64,000 nt of DNA from Dysgonomonas sp. 25 (GTDB lineage Bacteria; Bacteroidota; Bacteroidia; Bacteroidales; Dysgonomonadaceae): the NCBI RefSeq assembly GCF_010501075.1, contig NZ_QVMN01000002.1, forward strand, positions 496,001-560,000, written 5' to 3'. Of this stretch, positions 1 through 7,576 are shown piece after piece (the first letter of the stretch is position 1; each line of letters opens with the position of its first letter). A program made the position numbers and the translations under genes. Under the pieces are notes generated by a model. It searched no databases. It was not told the origin of the DNA and was given only the letters and a program-made list of their open reading frames with translations.

Positions 1-151
1 GGGCAATCAGATAGGAGAGTAGCATCAATCCTCCTCCCAGAAAGAAGAGCGGGATAGCTGCCCCTTCGATGCTGAAATAGTATTGCACAAGAATCCCTGC
101 CGCTAAAGGTATAAGCAAGCATACTACGGGCGTCTTGGATAAAGGGTTCAC
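1..151 (-). CDS. comEC: ComEC/Rec2-type DNA uptake channel protein, N-terminal fragment
   Basis: An open frame leaves the window at base 1 and encodes about 50 residues with hydrophobic stretches (VCLLIPLAAGILVQYYF and a later LLSYLIA), starting VNPLSKTPV. No in-frame ATG lies near, so GTG at 149-151 is the chosen start. The membrane-rich N-terminus resembles the ComEC/Rec2 family, whose members form the inner-membrane channel for single-stranded DNA, and comEC follows rpe in many Bacteroidales (established knowledge). It lies 11 bases after the rpe stop on the same strand, so the two are probably cotranscribed. The body of the protein is outside the window, so the call rests on a short segment plus context. 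Confidence 0.6.
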   Translation of the reverse strand, partial: MNPLSKTPVVCLLIPLAAGILVQYYFSIEGAAIPLFFLGGGLMLLSYLIA

Positions 152-162
152 TCCGGGAGGGG

Positions 163-816
163 TTATTCTATGCTTTTCAGTTTGTGGATCATCCCTTTGG
201 GATCGGCATCCGAAAAGACTGCATTGCCGGCCACCAGTACATCCGCTCCTGCATCCACCATTTGTTTGCAGGTTTGCAGGTTGATTCCGCCATCCACTTC
301 TATCAGGGTAGAAAGATTCCGTTCGGTAATCATCCGTTTCAGCATTTTCACTTTCTCCAAAGAGCGCTCTATAAACTTCTGCCCGCCGAATCCCGGGTTG
401 ACAGACATAATCAGCACCAAATCTACATCCTGAATAATATCCTCGAGCAGCGAAACGGGCGTGTGCGGATTAAGCGTCACACCGGCTTTCATGCCCGCAT
501 CGTGAATAGCCGATATTGTGCGGTGCAGATGAGGAGAGGCCTCCAGATGCACATTCATCAGATAAGCGCCTGCATCGCGCACCTCGTTGATATACTTTTC
601 CGGCTGAACAATCATCAGGTGTACATCCAGCGGTTTTTTGGCTATCTTGCTCACCTGCTTGATTATCGGGAATCCGAACGAGATATTGGGTACAAAAGTA
701 CCATCCATCACATCGCAGTGAATCCAGTCGGCTTCACTCTCGTTTAGCATTTCAATATCGCGTTGCAAATTCAGAAAATCTGCAGAGAGTATCGATGGGG
801 CTATTTTGTGGCTCAT
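163..816 (-). CDS. rpe: ribulose-phosphate 3-epimerase
   Basis: This 217-residue protein interconverts ribulose 5-phosphate and xylulose 5-phosphate in the cytosolic pentose phosphate pathway. The start IAPSILSADFLNLQRDI and the internal CDVMDGTFVPNISFG, DVHLMI, MSVNPGFGGQKFI and DGGINLQT segments are hallmark motifs of the Rpe TIM barrel, including the metal-binding His and Asp residues. Length is normal for the family. It sits directly before comEC on the same strand. A TACTTTTG box (minus strand, 845-852) lies just upstream of the ATG and fits a -7 element, though no good -33 box is visible. Confidence 0.97.
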   Translation of the reverse strand: MSHKIAPSILSADFLNLQRDIEMLNESEADWIHCDVMDGTFVPNISFGFPIIKQVSKIAKKPLDVHLMIVQPEKYINEVRDAGAYLMNVHLEASPHLHRTISAIHDAGMKAGVTLNPHTPVSLLEDIIQDVDLVLIMSVNPGFGGQKFIERSLEKVKMLKRMITERNLSTLIEVDGGINLQTCKQMVDAGADVLVAGNAVFSDADPKGMIHKLKSIE

Positions 817-1400
817 TTTTCTGTCGTATTAGTATAGTAATATACAAAAGTAAGGAAAAGAGCAATAGCTTCATAGCGAAAAGCGGAAAAGATTGCGCCG
901 CTAAAAAGAGACAATCGTGTCAACTTTTTGTCACTCTGTTTTTGGATGTTTATTCGCTTATTATCAGTTTGATAATACTCAAAAAACTTGACAAAACAGG
1001 ATGTGTTTTATAAAAAACAGGTGTCAAATCATGTCAAAAACTTACTTCGCTGATTATCAATCGAAATTTAGTTAAAACTTGACACTCTTGACAAATATTA
1101 CGCGATACAGTGTTTTTTTGTTTTGTCATTTTCCTTTTCAATCACGGAGTAGCACGGGGTTTTTCACGGAGTAGCACGAAGAAAAAGAGCGATTGTGTCA
1201 TGCTGAGCCTTCGGCGAAGCATCCCGACCCGAGGATGAACAGCGCAAAGCGCAACGAGATCCCTCGCATCCGCTCGGGATGACAAAGTTGTTGACTGCTC
1301 ACTGCTCACTGTATAACTTCTCCCTGTACTGATAAAAATATGCTGATATCTTTCTGACAATTAACAATCAGCGATCGAGGAGCGTAGGCGACTCAAAAAA
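817..1400. repeat. gene-free spacer with dispersed repeats
   Basis: No convincing gene is seen here. Bases 905-1130 are AT-rich and thick with TGTCA/TTGACA words in both orientations. Bases 1196-1285 form a TCATGCTGAGC...GAAGCATC...GAGATCCCTCGCATCCGCTCGGGATGACAAAG-like unit, of which a close copy is at 23895-23966. Bases 1289-1320 carry the GACTGCTCACTGCTCACTGT motif, also seen near 3100, 9670 and 25660. The order of these blocks is similar at 23755-23970, so they seem to travel as a composite. Confidence 0.6.
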
Positions 1401-1474
1401 GTCCCTCTCCTGTTGGAGAGGGATATAGGGTGAGCTGCTTCTCCCCCTCCATTGGGAGGGGCGGGGGTGAGGTG
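1401..1474. repeat. two tandem hairpin repeats of the CCCCCTC-N4-GAGGGGG family
   Basis: Copy one (1401-1434) has the arms CCCTCTCC and GGAGAGGG around TGTT, and copy two (1439-1474) has CCCCTCC and GGGAGGG around CATT followed by a G-rich GAGGTG tail. Copy two ends two bases before the stop codon of the surface protein at 1476. Related units occur at 3146-3180, 25704-25740, 25793-25830 and 25850-25882. The hairpins could act as transcript ends or RNA stabilisers for the minus-strand gene, which is inference. Confidence 0.65.
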
Positions 1475-1475
1475 G

Positions 1476-2582
1476 TTACGGACAAGTAGGCTTGGTTACA
1501 GAGTAATCCACTGTCGTTGTACCCGGGAAATATTGGGGAGTTACATGCCACCAAGATATATTCGGACAATAATTCGGATGAAGCTTAAACTTATTCACTT
1601 CTGTTTGTGTCAACTGGTTAGATTGGCACTGCAGGAACGTTAGAGCGGTGTTTGCCGATACATCCAGACTTGTCAGTTGGTTAGAATAGCAATATAGTTC
1701 TCTTAAAGCGGTGGCACCCAACACATCCAGACTTGTCAGTTGGTTAGAATAGCAATCCAGGATCGTTAATGCCGTGTTGGTCGATACATCCAGACTTGTC
1801 AGTTGGTTAGAATAGCAATTCAGGATCGTTAATGCCGTGTTGGTCGATACATCCAAACTTGTCAGTTGGTTACCTCCGCAATATAGATTTTTTAAAGCGG
1901 TGGCACCCAACACATCCAAACTTGTCAGTTGGTTAGCAGAGCAATACAGGTCCGTTAACGCCGTGTTGGTCGATACATCCAGACTTGTCAGTTGGTTACC
2001 TCCGCAACTCAGATATGCCAAAACATAAAGTTTATCGATTCCGGTAGCAGATGTCAGATTTTTGCTAGCAATATTCAATTCCGTTACTCTTTTTTCGCCA
2101 CATATTGTCCTCCAAACAACCCCGGCAAAAGTGGATGGGTCTGCACTTAAATTCCAGCCTAATGTATTGCCCAGGTTGGCACTGTATAGGTCTTTCAAGG
2201 CTTGCACATCTTCTTCATAACTGCCGATACCTGCTCCTTTTCTTGTTAGTTGTTCCCATTGGGTTCCATCCCAAATGTAAACACCCGCAGAAATACATTG
2301 CGAAGGTACAGCATTATAAACAATAAGACCTGTATGCTCCAAAGCATCTGCACCTGTTATCTCCGGGGCTGTTCCTATCTTCAGTTTGCTCAAATCCGAA
2401 AGTTCCACCTTGGGCAATCCAAGCCCTTTGGTAGAGTTTGCGCCGCTGTTAGCATTCATTTTCAGGTCGAGCAAGGCACCTGCATTGGGTTTCTCGCTGC
2501 TCCCCATTGTTACTTGTGCTTGCATACTAATTGCTGTAAATAAGGCTAATATCATAATAGCCTGTGTCAAAAGAGTTTTCAT
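1476..2582 (-). CDS. secreted leucine-rich-repeat surface protein
   Basis: The 368-residue protein opens with a signal peptide (about residues 1-22, ending MQAQ), followed by a short conserved module (VTMGSSEKPNAGALLDLK... GLGLPKVELSDL) shared with the proteins at 11782 and 24151. Residues about 185-335 hold six full 21-residue leucine-rich repeats of the form NQLTSLDVSTNTALTxLxCxS plus a degenerate seventh. It is probably exported to the cell surface, although the final residues (DYSVTKPTCP) do not show a recognised sorting domain. Function is unknown; such repeats usually bind protein or glycan. The gene follows a roughly 950-base leader with repeats and a (GT)11 tract. The 63-base DNA repeats are nearly identical, so copy number may change by recombination. 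Confidence 0.85.
   Translation of the reverse strand: MKTLLTQAIMILALFTAISMQAQVTMGSSEKPNAGALLDLKMNANSGANSTKGLGLPKVELSDLSKLKIGTAPEITGADALEHTGLIVYNAVPSQCISAGVYIWDGTQWEQLTRKGAGIGSYEEDVQALKDLYSANLGNTLGWNLSADPSTFAGVVWRTICGEKRVTELNIASKNLTSATGIDKLYVLAYLSCGGNQLTSLDVSTNTALTDLYCSANQLTSLDVLGATALKNLYCGGNQLTSLDVSTNTALTILNCYSNQLTSLDVSTNTALTILDCYSNQLTSLDVLGATALRELYCYSNQLTSLDVSANTALTFLQCQSNQLTQTEVNKFKLHPNYCPNISWWHVTPQYFPGTTTVDYSVTKPTCP
1610..2005. repeat. 63-bp tandem repeats inside the LRR gene
   Basis: Six to seven units of 63 bases encode the 21-residue leucine-rich repeats. Each unit contains CAGACTTGTCAGTTGGTTA (or CAAACTTGTCAGTTGGTTA) on the plus strand. Two subtypes alternate irregularly: one coding SDVSTNTAL-like and one DVLGATAL-like sequence. 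The high identity points to recent duplication. Confidence 0.85.
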
Positions 2583-3380
2583 AAAATGTCAATTTGTGAG
2601 TTAGTAAATTCGAATATTTATTATAGTTTTTAGGCGTTAGCTGATAGCCAATAGCCTTGTCGTGCTGAACGAAAGCGAAGCATCTCGTCTCGTTACTGCG
2701 TAGGGGCAGACCTGTGTGTCTGCCCGATATGTCGGTTTGCGGGTGCACACATACAGGCATATTCTTTTTAATTGCCTCCACTTTTAAGTGGAGGTTTCGA
2801 AAGGTTAGTTCAAAAAAGGCTTTAGCCAAATATCTGTTGACTGAAGTCATCCCTTGAAAGATGCAATCATATCCACGCCTTAAAAGGCGTGGCAACATTA
2901 GACTGTTGTATGTTGACTGATAGCCAATAGCTTTGTCATGCTGGGCGAAAGCGAAGCATCTCGTTATAGCTTTGTAGGGGGCAATAAACATTCGCCCGGA
3001 TATACTCGCTTGAGCAGGCATATATTCTGTTTTCACGGGCGAATATTTATTGGCTCGCCTGCGCTTCGCCGAACGATGTTTCGCCCCTACAGAAGTTCTA
3101 TTGTTCACTGATAACTGCTCGCTGTTAACTGAAAAATTGCCCCTCGCTCCCCCTCTTTTGGAGGGGGCTGGGGGGAGGTGTCCACGGCTGTCGCAGCCGG
3201 AAATACCCCTGACATTAACACAAGCATATCTTTTAGTAGACGAGTTACAAGTTACGAGTGACGAGTAGGGGCAAAGCCATGCAGCACTTTGCAAGTTGTT
3301 CCTTGTAACTCGTAACTGTGCGAAGCACGAAGTAACTGCCCGTAGGGCGAAGTGACTTTTTTTTCTAAAATTCTTATCTG
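2583..3380. repeat. repeat-filled leader or spacer upstream of the LRR gene
   Basis: No gene is supported. Identified blocks are a GAAAGCGAAGCATCTCGT unit at 2660-2690 and again at 2938-2965; a TAGGGGCAGACCTGTGTGTCTGCCCGATAT unit at 2701-2750, matched at 25582-25630; a GATAACTGCTCGCTGTTAACTG unit at 3108-3132, matched at 25665-25688; the hairpin repeat at 3146-3180; a unit ending ATACCCCTGACATTAACACAAGCAT at 3203-3227, matched at 25762-25785; and AGTTACGAGTTAC-type repeats at 3240-3356. Confidence 0.65.
3146..3180. repeat. hairpin repeat, copy C
   Basis: The arms CTCCCCCTC and GAGGGGG enclose a short TTTTG loop and are followed by CTGGGGGGAGGTG. This copy and the one at 25704-25740 share flanks on both sides for a total of roughly 130 bases. 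Confidence 0.65.
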
Positions 3381-3438
3381 AAAGTTTGGATAAATCCCAC
3401 GAAAACGTTATATTACGTGTGTGTGTGTGTGTGTGTGT
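3380..3438. repeat. 37-bp conserved box plus (GT)11 microsatellite
   Basis: Bases 3380-3416 match 25896-25932 at 31 of 37 positions, and each is followed directly by a GT dinucleotide run, here eleven repeats at 3417-3438. The arrangement lies upstream of the minus-strand LRR gene, about 90 bases after a plausible promoter. A run of this length is expected to change length by slippage (established for simple repeats), so it could alter expression or the leader RNA. Confidence 0.7.
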
Positions 3439-3530
3439 TGTATTGTTGTGGTATAAACATATTGATATGTTTTTAGTTAAGCAAATTTATTACCCGTTCT
3501 GTATATATGTTTATATATCCTGTCATCTTG

Positions 3531-3561
3531 CAAAGGAAAGAGTATTTTCTGAAAAATACAA
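3531..3561 (-). promoter_or_regulatory. possible -33/-7 promoter for the LRR gene
   Basis: On the minus strand GTTG is followed 20 bases later by TTCCTTTG, one mismatch from the TAnnTTTG element. It is positioned about 90 bases before the GT tract, like the better promoter at 26043-26073 ahead of the related gene. Confidence 0.4.
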
Positions 3562-3655
3562 CTTAACCGGTTATATTTTATCATTTTTTCTACTCTTATG
3601 AAAAAGCATGCATCTAAAAAAAACACACCGGAAAGTCAAAATATCTATATTTTTG

Positions 3656-3685
3656 TTTGTTATTTACGAAAAAGCATTACATTTG
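3656..3685 (+). promoter_or_regulatory. promoter of the aromatic amino acid operon
   Basis: TTTG (3656-3659) and TACATTTG (3678-3685) match the Bacteroidota primary-sigma -33 and -7 elements with an 18-base spacer; an alternative TTTG at 3652-3655 gives 22. Transcription should start near 3691, about 20 bases before the leader-peptide ATG and about 175 bases before pheA. Confidence 0.75.
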
Positions 3686-3711
3686 TAATCAAATTAAACA
3701 AGAAAGCAACT

Positions 3712-3768
3712 ATGCTCGGTAATTCTTATACATATTTTGGTTTTTACTTTTACTTTTTTAGAAAGTGA
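3712..3768 (+). CDS. Phe/Tyr-rich leader peptide of the pheA operon
   Basis: An 18-codon frame encodes MLGNSYTYFGFYFYFFRK and ends in TGA at 3766-3768. Five Phe and four Tyr codons make up nine of the eleven residues from position 6 to 16. It lies between the promoter and an intrinsic terminator ahead of genes for Phe and Tyr synthesis. This is the layout of a transcription-attenuation leader such as enterobacterial pheL (established mechanism), in which a ribosome stalled at Phe/Tyr codons alters RNA folding. The peptide itself probably has no other function. The composition is far from chance for such a short frame, although translation has not been shown. Confidence 0.85.
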   Translation: MLGNSYTYFGFYFYFFRK

Positions 3769-3769
3769 A

Positions 3770-3828
3770 ACAGGATTTTGTATAAGTATATGAAAAAGAA
3801 ATAACGAAAATGATATATGAAATCCTGT
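3770..3828 (+). promoter_or_regulatory. antiterminator pairing segments
   Basis: ACAGGATTT at 3770-3778 begins two bases after the leader stop codon and is perfectly complementary to AAATCCTGT at 3820-3828, which is also the 5' arm of the terminator. A ribosome at the stop codon would cover the first segment and favour the terminator. A ribosome stalled earlier at Phe/Tyr codons would leave it free to pair and permit read-through. Confidence 0.75.
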
Positions 3829-3852
3829 CAAGAAAATGGCAGGATTTTTTTG
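3820..3852 (+). terminator. attenuator terminator before pheA
   Basis: The arms 3820-3830 and 3837-3847 form 11 pairs with one G-U wobble around a six-base loop (AGAAAA), followed by a T run. It lies 13 bases before the pheA ATG at 3866, inside the transcription unit. A terminator in this place makes sense only as a conditional one. Confidence 0.88.
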
Positions 3853-3865
3853 TTTAAGAAACGAT

Positions 3866-4708
3866 ATGAAAAAAGTAGCTATACAAGGAGGATTAGGAGC
3901 CTATCATGGCATCGCTGCCGAGAACTATTTCGGCGAGGAAGTGGAGATTGTTCCCTGCGCCACATTCCGGGATATTTTTTCGACAATCGAAAAAGAACCG
4001 AATACAATCGGCATTATGGCTATCGAAAACACCATAGCCGGAAGCCTTTTGGGGAATTACGATTTGCTGAAAGACAATAAATTACCCATTGCCGGCGAAT
4101 ACAAACAACGTATTTCCCATTGCCTGGCAGCCCTTCCGGGGCAGACGATCCACGATGTGCAGGAGGTGCAATCGCACCCGATTGCCTTGATGCAATGCAC
4201 CGAATTTCTTGACAAACTACCTGGAATAAAGATCGTTGAGCACGAAGATACGGCTTTGGCTGCACGCGATATTGCCCAAAACCAAATGGTGGGTGTTGCT
4301 GCCATATGTAGCGAACGGGCTGCCCAAATCTACGGACTCGAAATACTGGCGAGAGGAATTGAGACAAATAAGCACAATTTCACTCGCTTTCTTGTTTTTG
4401 CCAATCCGTGGATTGTGGACGAGTTGCAAAAAGAAGAGGTGCTGAATAAAGCTTCCATTGTTTTTACCGTACCTCACACCGAAGGGAGCTTGTCGCACGT
4501 GTTATCGGTTTTCTCCTTTTATAGTATCAACCTGACAAAGATACAATCGCTGCCTATTCAGGGGCGGGAATGGGAATACCAGTTTTATGTAGACCTCAAA
4601 TTTGCAGACCTCACACGCTATCGCCAATCACTGAACGCCATACGTCCGATAATCAGCGAATTGAAGATTCTGGGCGAGTATGTGGATGGCAGGCAAAGCG
4701 AGGGTTAA
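3866..4708 (+). CDS. pheA: prephenate dehydratase
   Basis: This 280-residue enzyme converts prephenate to phenylpyruvate, the committed step of phenylalanine synthesis. The N-terminus KKVAIQGGLGAYHGIAAENYF and the NTIAGSLLGNYDLL segment are typical of the dehydratase (PDT) domain. The C-terminal part (VFTVPHTEGSLSHVLSVFSFYSINLTKIQSLPI) is the ACT domain that binds Phe for feedback inhibition, including the ESRP-like region replaced by QSLPI. There is no fused chorismate mutase; that domain is on the DAHP synthase three genes on. The ATG at 3866 is preferred over the in-frame ATG at 3836, which lies inside the terminator stem. Confidence 0.95.
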   Translation: MKKVAIQGGLGAYHGIAAENYFGEEVEIVPCATFRDIFSTIEKEPNTIGIMAIENTIAGSLLGNYDLLKDNKLPIAGEYKQRISHCLAALPGQTIHDVQEVQSHPIALMQCTEFLDKLPGIKIVEHEDTALAARDIAQNQMVGVAAICSERAAQIYGLEILARGIETNKHNFTRFLVFANPWIVDELQKEEVLNKASIVFTVPHTEGSLSHVLSVFSFYSINLTKIQSLPIQGREWEYQFYVDLKFADLTRYRQSLNAIRPIISELKILGEYVDGRQSEG

Positions 4709-4781
4709 AGGGATAATGAGGTAATGTGACAATGTGATAATTTATAAAAATCGCTATAAGCTAATGGCTAAAAGCTAAAAT

Positions 4782-5948
4782 ATGAAAACAATAAAACCAG
4801 CCGAAAGGCTCGATACGATAAAGGAATATTACTTCTCCATCAAGCTGAAGGAAGTAGCCGAAATGAATGCCCGCGGTGAGAATGTTATTAGTCTCGGCAT
4901 CGGAAGCCCAGACCTTCCACCATCGGATGAAACGGTTAATGCCCTTACGGAAGATGCAAACCGAGCTGATGCACACGGCTATCAGCCGCATGTCGGCATC
5001 CTTACATTCCGCCAAGCGTTTGCCGATTGGTATAAACGTTCGTATGGTGTGGAACTGGATGCAACAAAAGAAATCCAACCGCTCATCGGCTCAAAGGAGG
5101 GGATTCTGCACATTTCGCTGGCATTTCTCAATCTGGGCGATGGCGTATTGGTTCCTAATCCGGGTTATCCGACATACAGTTCGGTGAGCAAATTGATTGG
5201 AGCGAATATCGTTTCGTACGATTTGGATGAAAATAATAATTGGCAGCCCGACTTCGACGCTTTGGAAAAGATGGATTTATCCCGTGTAAAACTGATGTGG
5301 GTAAACTATCCGAATATGCCGACGGGAGCAAACGGCTCTATCGAACTGTTTGAAAAACTGGTGGCTTTCGGCAAAAAGCACGGAATCGTTATTGCACACG
5401 ACAATCCGTATAGTTTCATCCTCAACAAAGAGCCGATAAGCATCCTGCAAATAGAAGGAGCAAAAGATATTTGTATCGAACTCAACTCGTTGAGCAAATC
5501 ACACAATATGCCCGGCTGGCGTATCGGGATGGTGGCTTCGAACCCGACATTTATAGGGTATATCCTAAAAGTGTTGAGTAATATCGAAAGTGGTATTTTC
5601 CGTCCGATGCAGAAAGCGGCTGTTGCTGCCCTCAGCAATCCGGCGGAATGGCACGAAAAGAATAATATCGAAGTTTACAGCAATCGTCGCCAACTGGCAG
5701 AAGAAATTATGCAGGCGCTTGGATGCACATTCGACGCCAATCAGGTGGGAATGTTCCTCTGGGGAAAAATTCCTGATATCTGTAAAAGCAGTGAAGAACT
5801 GGCAGATAAGATATTGTACAATGCTAAAGTTTTCCTCACACCGGGATTTATATTCGGCAGCCGTGGCGAGCGTTACATCCGCATATCGCTTTGCTGTAAC
5901 GAAACGATGCTGAAAGAAGCTTTGGAACGAATCAAGAAACTAGGATAA
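4782..5948 (+). CDS. class I/II PLP-dependent aminotransferase, probably aromatic
   Basis: The 388-residue protein is a fold-type I aminotransferase. Visible motifs are SLGIGSPDLPPS, the NPGYPTYSS loop, NYPNMPTGA with the conserved Asn-Pro region, HDNPYSFI, and SLSKSHNMPGWRIGM with the PLP-binding lysine. Its place between prephenate dehydratase and DAHP synthase suggests it transaminates phenylpyruvate and 4-hydroxyphenylpyruvate with glutamate, completing Phe and Tyr synthesis (inference from context). Sequence alone does not exclude an aspartate or LL-diaminopimelate type activity. The stop codon TAA shares its last base with the next ATG, so translation is probably coupled. Confidence 0.9.
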   Translation: MKTIKPAERLDTIKEYYFSIKLKEVAEMNARGENVISLGIGSPDLPPSDETVNALTEDANRADAHGYQPHVGILTFRQAFADWYKRSYGVELDATKEIQPLIGSKEGILHISLAFLNLGDGVLVPNPGYPTYSSVSKLIGANIVSYDLDENNNWQPDFDALEKMDLSRVKLMWVNYPNMPTGANGSIELFEKLVAFGKKHGIVIAHDNPYSFILNKEPISILQIEGAKDICIELNSLSKSHNMPGWRIGMVASNPTFIGYILKVLSNIESGIFRPMQKAAVAALSNPAEWHEKNNIEVYSNRRQLAEEIMQALGCTFDANQVGMFLWGKIPDICKSSEELADKILYNAKVFLTPGFIFGSRGERYIRISLCCNETMLKEALERIKKLG

Positions 5949-6502
5949 TGACAACCGAAAATACAAATAATACACTTTCTTCCGACAGGGTTACTTTAAG
6001 GAGTATTTCCGAAACGGATGTCGATGCTATTTTTGCCTATCGTTCTTTGGAAAGTATTGCCAGATACCAATACTGGGAGCCTTATACGAAAGACCAGGCA
6101 AAGGAATTCGTCGATCGGAACAAGGATGCCGGTTTAGAGAAACGTGGCGAATGGATTGGATTGGCAATCATCCATCGTGCCGATAAAAAGCTGATTGGGG
6201 ATTGTGCCCTGAAAATAGAAGATACTAGAGCAGAAATTGGATGTAACATATCGCCTGATTACCAGAAGCAAGGATTAGCTAAGGAAGTTTTACGCCTTTT
6301 GTCGGATTATTGCTTTAACAATACCGATGTCCGGATAATTGAAGGAATAACCGATTCGGAGAATAAAGCTTCCATCCGTTTAATGGAATCTGTGGGCATG
6401 GCAAAAGTGAGTGATTTTGAAGAAAAGCTTATCTGCAAAGGAAAACCTTGTGTGGAATATAAATATAGTCTGGAAAAAACAAAAAATAACAATATAAAAT
6501 AA
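5948..6502 (+). CDS. GNAT family N-acetyltransferase (RimJ/RimL-like)
   Basis: The 184-residue protein has the layout of RimJ/RimL-type acetyltransferases: an N-terminal VTLRSISETDVDAIFAYRS, a middle strand AIIHRADKKLIGDCAL, then the acetyl-CoA loop region IGCNISPDYQKQGLAKEVLRLL and the ENKASIRLMESVGM motif. It overlaps the aminotransferase by one base and ends six bases before the DAHP synthase, so it belongs to the aromatic operon. Its substrate is not evident; a small amine, an amino acid or a protein N-terminus are all possible. A GNAT inside this biosynthetic operon is unusual. Confidence 0.88.
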   Translation: MTTENTNNTLSSDRVTLRSISETDVDAIFAYRSLESIARYQYWEPYTKDQAKEFVDRNKDAGLEKRGEWIGLAIIHRADKKLIGDCALKIEDTRAEIGCNISPDYQKQGLAKEVLRLLSDYCFNNTDVRIIEGITDSENKASIRLMESVGMAKVSDFEEKLICKGKPCVEYKYSLEKTKNNNIK

Positions 6503-6508
6503 ATCATT

Positions 6509-7576
6509 ATGAAACTGGAATCAATCTTACTACCGGGTGTAGACCCGAAAAGACCGTTGGTCATTGCAGGGCCTTGCAGCGCCGAAACAGAAGAACAAGT
6601 GATGAATACAGCCCACCAATTGGCTGCCGACGGCATCAAAATAATGCGTGCCGGAATCTGGAAACCCCGCACCAAACCGGGAGGTTTCGAAGGTGTAGGC
6701 AGCGAAGGGCTTGGATGGCTGAAAAAAGTAAAGCAAGAAACAGGCATGTATGTCTCTACCGAAGTGGCTACACAAAAACATGTGTACGAGGCACTTAAAT
6801 ACGGTGTGGATATGCTTTGGATCGGTGCGCGTACGACTGCCAATCCCTTTGCTGTGCAGGAAATTGCCGAAGCTTTGCAAGGAGTGGATATTCCCGTATT
6901 GGTGAAGAATCCTGTCAATCCCGATCTTGAACTTTGGATTGGTGCATTGGAGCGTTTGAGCAATGTCGGTCTAACCCGTTTGGGAGCTATTCATCGCGGA
7001 TTCAGCTCGTACGATAAAAAGATTTACCGCAACCTTCCGCAATGGCACATTCCGATCGAATTGAAACGCCGTTACCCTGATCTGCCGATTATTTGCGATC
7101 CGAGCCATATCGGTGGCAAGCGCGACTTGATTCTCCCTCTTTCGCAACAGGCTATGGATTTGAACTTCGAAGGACTGATTATCGAAACGCATTGCAATCC
7201 CGATGAAGCATGGAGCGATGCTTCTCAACAGGTTACACCGACAAGGCTGAAAGAAATCCTCTCCGCACTTATTATCCGCGATGTGAAACAAACTACCGAA
7301 GATTTATCCGAATTGCGTCAGCAAATTGATGAATTGGATAATCAGCTACTTGAATTGCTGGCAAAACGGATGCGTGTTTCGTGCGAAATAGGAACGTTCA
7401 AGAAAGAGCATAACCTGACAATCGTGCAAACCAACCGCTACGACGAAATTCTGCATACGCGTATCGCTCAGGCGGAAGAAATGGGTATGAACCCAGAGTT
7501 TATGCGTGTCGTGTTGGAGGCTATTCATGAAGAATCGGTACGCCAGCAAGTGGATATAATGAATAATAAAGTGTAA
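6509..7576 (+). CDS. bifunctional DAHP synthase / chorismate mutase
   Basis: The 355-residue fusion carries a type I-beta 3-deoxy-D-arabino-heptulosonate 7-phosphate synthase at residues about 1-255 (IAGPCSAETEEQ, RAGIWKPRTKPGGFEG, WIGARTTANPFAVQE, KNPVNPD, CDPSHIGGKRD, IETHCNPDEAWSD) and an AroQ-type chorismate mutase at about 265-350 (LRQQIDELDNQLLELLAKRM, with later VVLEAIHEESVRQQ). The first catalyses entry into the shikimate pathway and the second makes prephenate for PheA and TyrA. In this family the mutase domain also serves in feedback control by prephenate (established for related fusions). Metal-binding Cys, His and Glu residues are present. Confidence 0.95.
   Translation: MKLESILLPGVDPKRPLVIAGPCSAETEEQVMNTAHQLAADGIKIMRAGIWKPRTKPGGFEGVGSEGLGWLKKVKQETGMYVSTEVATQKHVYEALKYGVDMLWIGARTTANPFAVQEIAEALQGVDIPVLVKNPVNPDLELWIGALERLSNVGLTRLGAIHRGFSSYDKKIYRNLPQWHIPIELKRRYPDLPIICDPSHIGGKRDLILPLSQQAMDLNFEGLIIETHCNPDEAWSDASQQVTPTRLKEILSALIIRDVKQTTEDLSELRQQIDELDNQLLELLAKRMRVSCEIGTFKKEHNLTIVQTNRYDEILHTRIAQAEEMGMNPEFMRVVLEAIHEESVRQQVDIMNNKV

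Noticed and set aside
1610-2005. Regularly spaced repeats that could suggest a CRISPR array
   Set aside because: The 63-bp units are in frame and encode leucine-rich repeats; there are no unique spacers.
2527-3294. 255-codon open frame on the minus strand
   Set aside because: It reads through dispersed repeats and overlaps the surface protein start; the same repeat-derived residues appear in an unrelated frame at 25478-25918.
3386-3601. 71-codon frame containing the GT tract (VCVCVCVV)
   Set aside because: It is formed by the microsatellite in an AT-rich spacer; no start signal or homology is apparent.
3836-3865. Longer N-terminus of pheA (ATG 3836)
   Set aside because: It lies inside the attenuator terminator stem, and the added residues are not part of the dehydratase family start.
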